Below, one piece after another: positions 37,822 to 45,198 of a stretch of DNA of 64,000 bases. Position 1 is the first letter of the stretch. Every line of letters begins with the position of its first letter. The position numbers and the translations under genes were made by a program. The DNA comes from GCA-2697345 sp002697345. Lineage in GTDB: Bacteria > Pseudomonadota > Alphaproteobacteria > Rhodobacterales > Rhodobacteraceae. The stretch covers positions 1,798,001 through 1,862,000 of the forward strand of contig CALSNB010000001.1 of the NCBI GenBank assembly GCA_943787605.1. The letters are read 5' to 3'. The notes below the pieces were generated by a model, which was not told the DNA's origin, did not search any database, and saw only the letters and a list, made by a program, of their open reading frames with translations.

Positions 37822-39591
37822 TTATTCTGCAGCCATATCTGTCATTGAAATACCTGCCACATGTGATGGCTTTTTCATAGCATCTCTTCTGAAAGGCTCA
37901 CCTAATTCTTGATTTAAAACAACTTCTAAGAATGTTGTCTTATTCTCATTCATTTGTGCTTTTATGGCTTTATCAAGTTCTTCAGTTAATTGTTCCATTG
38001 TTGTTACCTGAACTCCGTACAAACCACATGCCTTAGCTATATCAGCATAACGCACATCGAGGTTTAGCTCAGTCCCTACGAAATTATCATCAAACCATAA
38101 GGTAGTATTTCTTTTCTCTGCGCCCCATTGATAATTTCTAAATATTATCATGGTTATCGCAGGCCAGTCCCCCCTACCAACAGCTGTCATCTCATTCATT
38201 GAAATACCGAATGCGCCATCTCCTGCAAAACCTACAACTGGTATATTTGGCTTTCCAATCTTTGCTCCTGCTATTGCTGGAAAACCGTAGCCACAAGGTC
38301 CAAAAAGACCTGGAGCTAAATACTTCCTTCCTTCTTCAAATGATGGATAGGCATTTCCAATGGCACAGTTGTTTCCAATGTCCGAGCTAATAATGGCATC
38401 TTTTGGGAGAGCACTTTGAATTGCGCGCCAAGCTTGTCTTGGAGACATATGCTTTGGTTGACGATCACGAGCTCGTTCATTCCACGTTGTGCCTGGATCA
38501 TCCTCTTCATGATCTAATGAAGTAAGCTCTTGAGCCCATGCGGATTTTGTTTGTGCAATAAGTGCTTTACGTTCACTTCTGCTTTTATCGCCAGCTTCGG
38601 ACGTTAGATTATTTAGAATGCCTTCTGCAACTTTTTTTGCGTCACCAACAATCCCAATTGAGACTGGCTTTGTTAGGCCAATTCGATCAGGGTTTAAATC
38701 TACCTGAATTATTTTTGCATTTACTGGCCAATAATCAATGCCATACCCAGGTAGCGTAGAGAATGGGTTCAACCGTGTTCCTAGACCTAAGACAACATCC
38801 GCTTTTGATATTAACTCCATACCTGCTTTAGATCCGTTGTAACCTAATGGCCCCGCGAATAGTGGATGAGATCCTGGGAATGCATCATTGTGTTGATAAC
38901 CACAACATACAGGTGCATCTAGTCGTTCTGCTAATTCCATTGATGCTTTAATCCCACCTGAAAGTACGACACCTGCTCCATTTAGAATTACCGGAAACGA
39001 AGCGGTACTCAGTAGTTGAGCTGCATCTGATAATGCTTTTTCTCCTCCAGACGGAAGCTCAAAATCAACGATTGCTGGAAGTTCAATATCAACCACTTGA
39101 GTCCAGTAATCTCTTGGAACATTAATTTGAGCTGGCGCGCTAGCTCTTTTAGCTTTTTGAATTACTCTATTTAAAACTTCTGCAATTCTGGATGGATCAC
39201 GAACCTCTTCTTGATAAGCTACCATATCTTCAAATAGTTTCATCTGCTCAACCTCTTGAAAACCACCTTGTCCAATAGTTTTATTAGCAGCTTGAGGTGT
39301 TACTAGAAGTAGGGGTGTATGATTCCAGTACGCAGTTTTTACCGCTGTAACAAAGTTAGTTATTCCAGGACCATTTTGAGCAATCATCATTGAAACCTGC
39401 CCAGTTACGCGTGTGTAACCGTCTGCCATCATCCCAGCGCTACCTTCATGCGCACAATCCCAGAACTTGATTCCTGCCGCTGGAAATAAATCTGATATTG
39501 GCATCATCGCTGATCCAATGATGCCAAATGCTTGGCTGATACCGTGCATTTGTAATGTTTTTACAAATGCTTCTTCTGTAGTCATTTTCAT
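37822..39591 (-). CDS. xsc: sulfoacetaldehyde acetyltransferase
   Basis: This 589-residue thiamine-diphosphate enzyme cleaves sulfoacetaldehyde with phosphate into acetyl phosphate and sulfite. The N-terminus MTTEEAFVKTLQMHGISQAFGIIGSAMMPISDLFP and HEGSAGMMADGYTRVTG are characteristic of Xsc. The ThDP site is GFAGDGAFGISMNEMTAVGRGDWPAITMIIFRNYQWGAEKRN. GGAG stands about 10 bases before the ATG at 39591; a second in-frame ATG is 6 bases on. It is 23 bases downstream of tpa, in the taurine order tpa-xsc-pta. Confidence 0.97.
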   Translation of the reverse strand: MKMTTEEAFVKTLQMHGISQAFGIIGSAMMPISDLFPAAGIKFWDCAHEGSAGMMADGYTRVTGQVSMMIAQNGPGITNFVTAVKTAYWNHTPLLLVTPQAANKTIGQGGFQEVEQMKLFEDMVAYQEEVRDPSRIAEVLNRVIQKAKRASAPAQINVPRDYWTQVVDIELPAIVDFELPSGGEKALSDAAQLLSTASFPVILNGAGVVLSGGIKASMELAERLDAPVCCGYQHNDAFPGSHPLFAGPLGYNGSKAGMELISKADVVLGLGTRLNPFSTLPGYGIDYWPVNAKIIQVDLNPDRIGLTKPVSIGIVGDAKKVAEGILNNLTSEAGDKSRSERKALIAQTKSAWAQELTSLDHEEDDPGTTWNERARDRQPKHMSPRQAWRAIQSALPKDAIISSDIGNNCAIGNAYPSFEEGRKYLAPGLFGPCGYGFPAIAGAKIGKPNIPVVGFAGDGAFGISMNEMTAVGRGDWPAITMIIFRNYQWGAEKRNTTLWFDDNFVGTELNLDVRYADIAKACGLYGVQVTTMEQLTEELDKAIKAQMNENKTTFLEVVLNQELGEPFRRDAMKKPSHVAGISMTDMAAE

Positions 39592-39614
39592 AAATAATTT
39601 CTCCAGCTTAAATC

Positions 39615-41000
39615 TTATTTTATAATACGTGTTAGCGCCTGATCAACTGCATCAGTTATTGTGTCGATATTATCAGGTGTTGCAATTAAGGCTGGACTAA
39701 AACAAAGTGTATTGTTTAATCCAGGAAGCGATCGATTAGTAGCCCCAATGATAACGCCTTGCTGCATGCAGTCACCGACTATACTTTGAACAATTTTTTC
39801 GTTTAGTGGTTCTTTAGTTTTTCTATCTGTTACTAGTTCGGCGCCACAAAATAGGCCCGCACCCCTAACATCACCAATGACTTCATGCTTTTCTGCAAGA
39901 TTGTTTAGATTGGAAACTAGACGAGCGCCCATATCTATAGTGTTTTGCAGAAGGTTTTCATCTTCAATGATACGCATATTTTCCATAGCTGCTGCTGGGC
40001 CGGCGGTACACCCTCCAAATGTTGAGATATCTCTAAAATAATTCATTGGATCTGTGCTGTCGTCTTTAAATAGTTCAAAAACCTCTTCAGTCGTAACCGT
40101 GCAAGAGATTGCTGCGTAACCTGATGCAACACCTTTTGCCATAGTCACGATATCTGGTTTAATATCATAATTTTGATATCCAAACCAGGTTCCAGTTCTA
40201 CCAAGCCCACAAACAACCTCATCTATATGGAGAAGGATATCATACTTTGAACAAATTTCTTGCACAGTTTCCCAGTAACCGACCGGTGGAGTTATTACTC
40301 CTCCTCCCGCTGTTACAGGCTCTAAGCAAATGCCACCAACAGTATCAGGTCCCTCTCGTAGAATTACTTCTTCAATAGCTTTCGCTGCTCGTACTCCATA
40401 CCCTTCTTCACACACACCATATTGGTTTCTATATTCAAGACAATGAGGCACTTCTACAAAACCTGGCGTATAAGGACCATATTGTGCTCCTCGTTCAGGC
40501 TGACCTCCTGCTGATAGACAAGCTATTGTCGTTCCATGGTAGTCTCTTTCACGGAATAATATTTTATTTTTAATACCACCATATTTTTTGTGAGCAATTT
40601 GGCGGATCATTTTGAAGCCTTTCTCGTTAGCTTCTGATCCAGAGTTTGAAAAATATACTCTGCTCATACCTGGCATTTTCTCAATAAGCTTTTCTGAAAA
40701 GAGTGCTCCTGGAATTGATCCTGCGGAACCAGCAAAGTAGTTGAGTTTAACGAGTTGATCTCTTACAGCATTTGCAATGCTTTCACGACCATACCCTACG
40801 TTTACTGTCCAAACACCCCCGGAAACGCCATCCAAATGTTCTTTACCATGTTGGTCCCAGACTTTAATTCCTTTGCCTTCAACAATTATACGCGGATCAA
40901 TAGTTTCAAATGGCTTATGTTGTATTAGGTGGTGCCATACGTGAGCACGGTCTGCTTCAACAATTTTTGAAATATCGTTACTATTTAAATTTCCATCCAT
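39615..41000 (-). CDS. tpa: taurine:pyruvate aminotransferase
   Basis: The 461-residue class III PLP aminotransferase moves the amino group of taurine to pyruvate, giving sulfoacetaldehyde and alanine. It shows WDQHGKEHLDGVSGGVWTVNVGYG, YFSNSGSEANEKGFKM, DEVVCGLGRTGTWFGYQ and the PLP lysine in DIVTMAKGVASGYAAIS. The ATG at 41000 has GGAAAGGA at a good distance; a longer reading from a TTG at 41018 would begin inside that ribosome site. Omega-aminotransferases for other amines are similar, but the adjoining xsc makes taurine (or hypotaurine) the likely substrate. Confidence 0.93.
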   Translation of the reverse strand: MDGNLNSNDISKIVEADRAHVWHHLIQHKPFETIDPRIIVEGKGIKVWDQHGKEHLDGVSGGVWTVNVGYGRESIANAVRDQLVKLNYFAGSAGSIPGALFSEKLIEKMPGMSRVYFSNSGSEANEKGFKMIRQIAHKKYGGIKNKILFRERDYHGTTIACLSAGGQPERGAQYGPYTPGFVEVPHCLEYRNQYGVCEEGYGVRAAKAIEEVILREGPDTVGGICLEPVTAGGGVITPPVGYWETVQEICSKYDILLHIDEVVCGLGRTGTWFGYQNYDIKPDIVTMAKGVASGYAAISCTVTTEEVFELFKDDSTDPMNYFRDISTFGGCTAGPAAAMENMRIIEDENLLQNTIDMGARLVSNLNNLAEKHEVIGDVRGAGLFCGAELVTDRKTKEPLNEKIVQSIVGDCMQQGVIIGATNRSLPGLNNTLCFSPALIATPDNIDTITDAVDQALTRIIK

Positions 41001-41106
41001 AACTTTAATCCTTTCCAATATAAGCTTTAAAACTAGGTATATGCGTTTCTTCGATTACTGTCTGACACTTTTTATGTTTAATTTCTATTAGGAAGATGAG
41101 ATCTTA

Positions 41107-43035
41107 TCAACCCTTACCGCGCCATGGAATGGTTTTATTAATTATTCGTCGCATCATAATATCAAACGCCAGGCCAAGTAACCCCATTATTAAAATTGTT
41201 ACCCATATTAACTCATAATTAGATACAACACGGGCTACGTTTTCAATAAACCCGATTCCGGTTGTGCCCGCTAACATTTCAGCGGCAACCAAGGTTCCCC
41301 AGCAAACACCAATAGATATTCTTATGCCTGTTAAAATTTCTGGCAAGGCATTTGGTAAAATAACATACCTTAATATTTGACGGTTAGATGCTCCAAGTGA
41401 ATGCGAAGCTCTAATTTTTGATAGCTGCGTACCTGATGCTCCGGTTCGTGCAGAAATCACCATAATTGCAAATGCCACCATAAATAAAAGGAAAATTTTT
41501 CCATCATCATTTATTCCAAAGATGGTTAAAATTAATGGAGCCCAAGCCAGTGGTGGAACTGGACGATAAAGTTCAATAATTGGATCAAAAAATGATTTAA
41601 AAAAACGAGACACCCCCATATAGATGCCTAAGGGGACCCCTAAACCAATACCTAAAATTAGAGCAACCAATACCCGAAATACAGAGTCCCATATGTGTCC
41701 ATCTAGCATGGGGATAGAACCTAAATATATATCTCCCTGTGCTAGAGCCAACAAATTATCTTTGTAATTAGATTGAAAATTACCAGTGTCTGAATGCCTG
41801 CCATATTCCCCAGGTAGCAAATCAATAATTTTATCGGGAATTATAAATCCAATTAAATCGGCAATTGGAAGCCACTTCCACCAAAAGAGCGTTGAACCTT
41901 TGTACCCTCCACCCGCTTCTATATTAGGGTTGGCCAACTTTAAAAAAGAAGCGATTACGTCAGTAGGTTTGGGTAACCATCTTCCAGAACCTTGTTCAGT
42001 ACATTGCGTCCTAGACTTGATTACTCCAGCTCCTGGGACAAATAGTGTATCAATTAGTTTTAGACCTCCCTTAGTCTCATCTATTGCTGTGAATAGGTCT
42101 GTTACAGCATAGTTTAAGCCATCAAATGCCTTGGGTGGGAAAATTGTTCCATCATCTAATCTTTTAAATATTCTTTCAACTGCCTTAACATAGGCTTTTC
42201 TTCTAATTAAAATGTCCTCATCAAAGATAGAGGACTTATTGGTGGCCTTAAGTAAAGAGATTTTCTTTTTAGTGGATTCTATAAGGGTATCTCCAGCATT
42301 AGAGTTGTTACGAGTTTTAAGAAAAGTTTTTGTTAAAATACTGGCTTGATTACTAATTGAATCAAATAATACCCCCTTAGATGTGATTGGAAGTAATGGA
42401 ATTTCTGTGTTTGTTGTTCCCCAATTTGGTTGAGCTAATGCTTCTTTGGTGGGTAAGTAACCATCAAAACCCAAACGAAGCTCTACGCTAAGTTTTCTTA
42501 AACCGGAACTGATTTTTTTTAAAGAAGCTACTGATTCTTTGCTTTGGTTTTTCTGATTTGAAAAGATTCCAATTATAGCCTTTGAGTTTTCAATAATTTC
42601 TATTAACTCTGTTTGTTCGATTTTGGTAAAAATGCTAGTAGGCATGCTAGATAGTAATATTCCTAGCTGTTCAGAATTTCTTCTAGTTAATGTTGTTGAT
42701 TTAAAGTACCGAGTGTTTATTGGTAAGGTAGCAGTTATTGGGGCAATAGCAGTTTCCAACTTAGCGATCTGACACATTTCATTTCCAGCTTCAGGAAAGA
42801 ATGCTCTTCCAATTCCCCAAGAAAAATAAAACCAAAGTAACAAAACTGAAGAAACACCTGTTACAGTCCAATACCACCCTCCTAAAGTTCGTTCAGGATC
42901 GCCAAAAACCTCATCTTTTTCTCTAAAAGCTGTTTGTTTCACGCCGATAAAAATAGATATTGTAAAGCATAAAAGTAATAAAATTATTACTATCGCGGCA
43001 ATGAAAGCTCTCTCTTCAGAAACCCAACTAAGCAC
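41107..43035 (-). CDS. tauC: taurine ABC transporter permease with large insertion domain
   Basis: At 642 residues this is more than twice the usual TauC. Two N-terminal helices (residues 11-31 and 54-74) precede a mostly polar region (about 81-380) rich in short helices. Then comes a normal permease domain (about 440-630) with the EAA loop SHSLGASNRQILRYVILPNALP that contacts TauB. The basic loop between the first helices suggests the insert lies in the periplasm. It contains two cysteines (88 and 345) that could form a disulfide. Start is GTG at 43035, overlapping the end of tauB by 8 bases. Confidence 0.88.
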   Translation of the reverse strand: MLSWVSEERAFIAAIVIILLLLCFTISIFIGVKQTAFREKDEVFGDPERTLGGWYWTVTGVSSVLLLWFYFSWGIGRAFFPEAGNEMCQIAKLETAIAPITATLPINTRYFKSTTLTRRNSEQLGILLSSMPTSIFTKIEQTELIEIIENSKAIIGIFSNQKNQSKESVASLKKISSGLRKLSVELRLGFDGYLPTKEALAQPNWGTTNTEIPLLPITSKGVLFDSISNQASILTKTFLKTRNNSNAGDTLIESTKKKISLLKATNKSSIFDEDILIRRKAYVKAVERIFKRLDDGTIFPPKAFDGLNYAVTDLFTAIDETKGGLKLIDTLFVPGAGVIKSRTQCTEQGSGRWLPKPTDVIASFLKLANPNIEAGGGYKGSTLFWWKWLPIADLIGFIIPDKIIDLLPGEYGRHSDTGNFQSNYKDNLLALAQGDIYLGSIPMLDGHIWDSVFRVLVALILGIGLGVPLGIYMGVSRFFKSFFDPIIELYRPVPPLAWAPLILTIFGINDDGKIFLLFMVAFAIMVISARTGASGTQLSKIRASHSLGASNRQILRYVILPNALPEILTGIRISIGVCWGTLVAAEMLAGTTGIGFIENVARVVSNYELIWVTILIMGLLGLAFDIMMRRIINKTIPWRGKG

Positions 43036-43825
43036 CGCCCATTATCTCCTCTTCCATATCCCAAATCATAGAAAGGATCTCTTCTCTTACATCCCCAAAA
43101 CGAGTATCATGTTTTATTTCTCTTAGTGGTTTGGTTAGTCCCTCTTCCGCAAATGGTAGCTTATACTCTTTATGAATGCGTCCAGGTCGAGGGGCCATAA
43201 CGAAGAGACGCTCTCCCAGTAGGAGTGCCTCCTCCACAGAGTGAGTAATTATCAAAATAGTTTTTCCAGTTTCTTTCCATAACTCTAATATTAGGGATTG
43301 CATTTTCTCTCTAGTAAGTGCGTCTAGAGCTCCAAGTGGCTCATCCATTAAAATGACATCGGGATCATTTACTAGACATCTGGCAAGAGCAACACGTTGT
43401 TGCATGCCTCCTGATAATTGATAAGTTGGGGTATCTCCAAATCCCTGCAGGCCAACGATATTAAGCCATTTATCAACAAGCTTCGTGGCTTCAGCCTTAG
43501 GTGTTTTTTTCATTCTTAAACCGAAATCTACATTTTTTGATACTGTTAACCATTCAAATAATGCTCCTTGTTGAAAGACCATACCTCTTTCGACACTTGG
43601 ACCTTCAATAAGGTTACCTCCCAAGGACATACTTCCCGCAGTTGGGTTTAGAAACCCAGCAATCATGTTTAGAAGTGTAGTTTTGCCACAACCAGATGGA
43701 CCTAACACAGATAACAACTCACCTTTTTTTAGAGAGAAGTTTATATCCTTCAGAGCCTCAATTTTAGAGCCAGTTTGAGGGTTTGTAAAAGTCATATTTA
43801 GGTTTTTACAAATCAAATCTGACAT
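43028..43825 (-). CDS. tauB: taurine ABC transporter ATP-binding protein
   Basis: The 265-residue ATPase drives import through TauC. It has Walker A LGPSGCGKTTLL, Q-loop VFQQGALFEWLTV, signature LSGGMQQRVALARCL, Walker B VILMDEPLGALD and the H-loop ITHSVEEALLLGERLFVM, as in the nitrate/sulfonate/taurine transporter group. The start lies 48 bases after a strong hairpin that separates it from tauA, so it is likely expressed less than the binding protein. Confidence 0.95.
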   Translation of the reverse strand: MSDLICKNLNMTFTNPQTGSKIEALKDINFSLKKGELLSVLGPSGCGKTTLLNMIAGFLNPTAGSMSLGGNLIEGPSVERGMVFQQGALFEWLTVSKNVDFGLRMKKTPKAEATKLVDKWLNIVGLQGFGDTPTYQLSGGMQQRVALARCLVNDPDVILMDEPLGALDALTREKMQSLILELWKETGKTILIITHSVEEALLLGERLFVMAPRPGRIHKEYKLPFAEEGLTKPLREIKHDTRFGDVREEILSMIWDMEEEIMGGA

Positions 43826-43872
43826 TTTAAATCACCGATAAGAATAAATTTAATAATTATTTCTATTAAATG

Positions 43873-43899
43873 GAGCAAGGCCTTGGGAAGGCCTTGCTC
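43873..43899 (-). repeat. perfect hairpin between tauA and tauB
   Basis: GAGCAAGGCCTT and AAGGCCTTGCTC form a perfect 12-bp stem around a 3-base loop. On the tauA transcript it lies 23 bases after the stop and is not followed by a U run. It therefore fits an mRNA-stabilising or partial-termination stem that raises binding-protein level over TauB and TauC. Confidence 0.85.
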
Positions 43900-43922
43900 A
43901 CTTATTTAGTTCCCTTAGACGT

Positions 43923-44894
43923 TTAGTCTAGGAATGAACCGTCTATTGTTTTTGCTATAGTAACCCCATCAGAAGAATCTGAGAACAGAGTACCTAGAGC
44001 AGCAGCAGCACTAGCGGCAATACCGTCTTTTCCAAAATAGTTTTTGAGCTGATCTGCCTCTGTCATGAAAATCATTCCAGCCATTTGAGAAGTTACGTCT
44101 TCAACACTCATTCCAGCGTCGGCTGCAACTTTTGCAAGTTGTGCATCAGTAGCTTTCCATGCTGCATTTGCCTCGGCGGTAACGTCAAGGAAAGTTCTTA
44201 GAAGATCACCGTTTTCTGTTGCAAATTTTTCAGTTACTGAGATGACATCAAAAGACCCAATTCCCATTTCTACTTTTTGGGCAGAAGTCATAATTGGTGT
44301 TCCAACTTCTCCAGCTGCTTTTGACGAGTTGCCACCGAAAATACAAGCCATATCCACTGCACCATCTGCAAGAGATTTTGCGCCGTCCGCTGGTGCTTGA
44401 TCAACAATCGTCATTGTTGACATGTCAACATTCAAAGCGTTCATGTAGCTTTTGAAAGCAAAGTCTGCCATTGTGTTTAAAGGTACAGCAACAGTTTTTC
44501 CTTCAAGCTCAGAAGCATTTGATGAGTCTATCCCTAGACCATTTTTCACGAAGCAATCATTTGCTTCGTAGACCATTGCCACACCAACCATCTTCAGAGG
44601 ATGCCCTTGTTGGATTGCAGTAACAAATGGCGCTAGCCCTTGTGAGTAAGCGATATCTATATCACCAGCTAACATTGCTTCTGTCATTTGAACGCCTGTT
44701 GAGAAGTCAGTCCAGTTCACATCGACACCCATAGCATCGTCATAAACTTTGTCGACTTTAGAGATTTGGTTTGGTGTACCCCATTCTAAAAAGAAAGCTA
44801 CATTTACGCTGTCTGCTGCGTATGAAGCAGATGTAGCCGCTAGTGTTACCGTGGTTGCTACTAAGGTAGTAACCTTTTTAAAAATATTTTTCAT
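43923..44894 (-). CDS. tauA: taurine ABC transporter substrate-binding protein
   Basis: The 323-residue periplasmic protein starts MKNIFKKVTTLVATTVTLAA, a signal peptide with likely cleavage after ASYA. The mature part begins DSVNVAFFLEWGTPNQISKVDK and shows VNWTDFSTGVQMTEAMLAGDIDIAYSQG, the NMT1/SsuA-like fold. I chose the ATG at 44894 because AGGGGGGAAT directly precedes it; an earlier in-frame ATG at 44930 would bury the signal peptide. It is first in the taurine operon. Confidence 0.93.
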   Translation of the reverse strand: MKNIFKKVTTLVATTVTLAATSASYAADSVNVAFFLEWGTPNQISKVDKVYDDAMGVDVNWTDFSTGVQMTEAMLAGDIDIAYSQGLAPFVTAIQQGHPLKMVGVAMVYEANDCFVKNGLGIDSSNASELEGKTVAVPLNTMADFAFKSYMNALNVDMSTMTIVDQAPADGAKSLADGAVDMACIFGGNSSKAAGEVGTPIMTSAQKVEMGIGSFDVISVTEKFATENGDLLRTFLDVTAEANAAWKATDAQLAKVAADAGMSVEDVTSQMAGMIFMTEADQLKNYFGKDGIAASAAAALGTLFSDSSDGVTIAKTIDGSFLD

Positions 44895-44958
44895 ATTCCC
44901 CCCTTGGTTTTGTTTAATATTATGATTCAAAAAAATTTTATAAAAATTAGAATCATTT

Positions 44959-45020
44959 TTTATAGAAGAGTCTCATATCATGACTTTTTAGTCTACGCGA
45001 GTCATGACTCTTTAGTTTAC
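44959..45020 (-). promoter_or_regulatory. tauA promoter region with paired 19-base direct repeats
   Basis: Two direct repeats, TCATGACTTTTTAGTCTAC (44978-44996) and TCATGACTCTTTAGTTTAC (45002-45020), start 24 bases apart and match at 17 of 19 positions. On the minus strand a TATAAA (44964-44959) lies downstream with no good -35; the nearer repeat covers that place. This is what an activator-dependent promoter looks like. MocR-type TauR regulators are known to bind direct repeats ahead of tau genes, but no such regulator gene is in the window. The rest of this 304-base gap also holds the hyuA promoter, which I cannot place. Confidence 0.6.
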
Positions 45021-45198
45021 ATGCAAAAAAATTAGTAAGAGTAATTAAGGGGTGTTAGTTGTTTTGTGTCAAGTTAGAATTGTTGTTTTAATAAAAGGTG
45101 TAAGTATCTTAAGAAATTTAGTCCCGATAATAAAAGCAAATGTTAACTATCAATACGAAGTATTTACTTATTAAAATTTCTCATTAAGAGTTCTCATT

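Noticed and set aside
31105..44894. Dissimilatory sulfate reduction as the purpose of sat-aprBA
   Set aside because: No dsr or qmo genes are seen and the genes follow xsc, which releases sulfite; the oxidative direction fits better.
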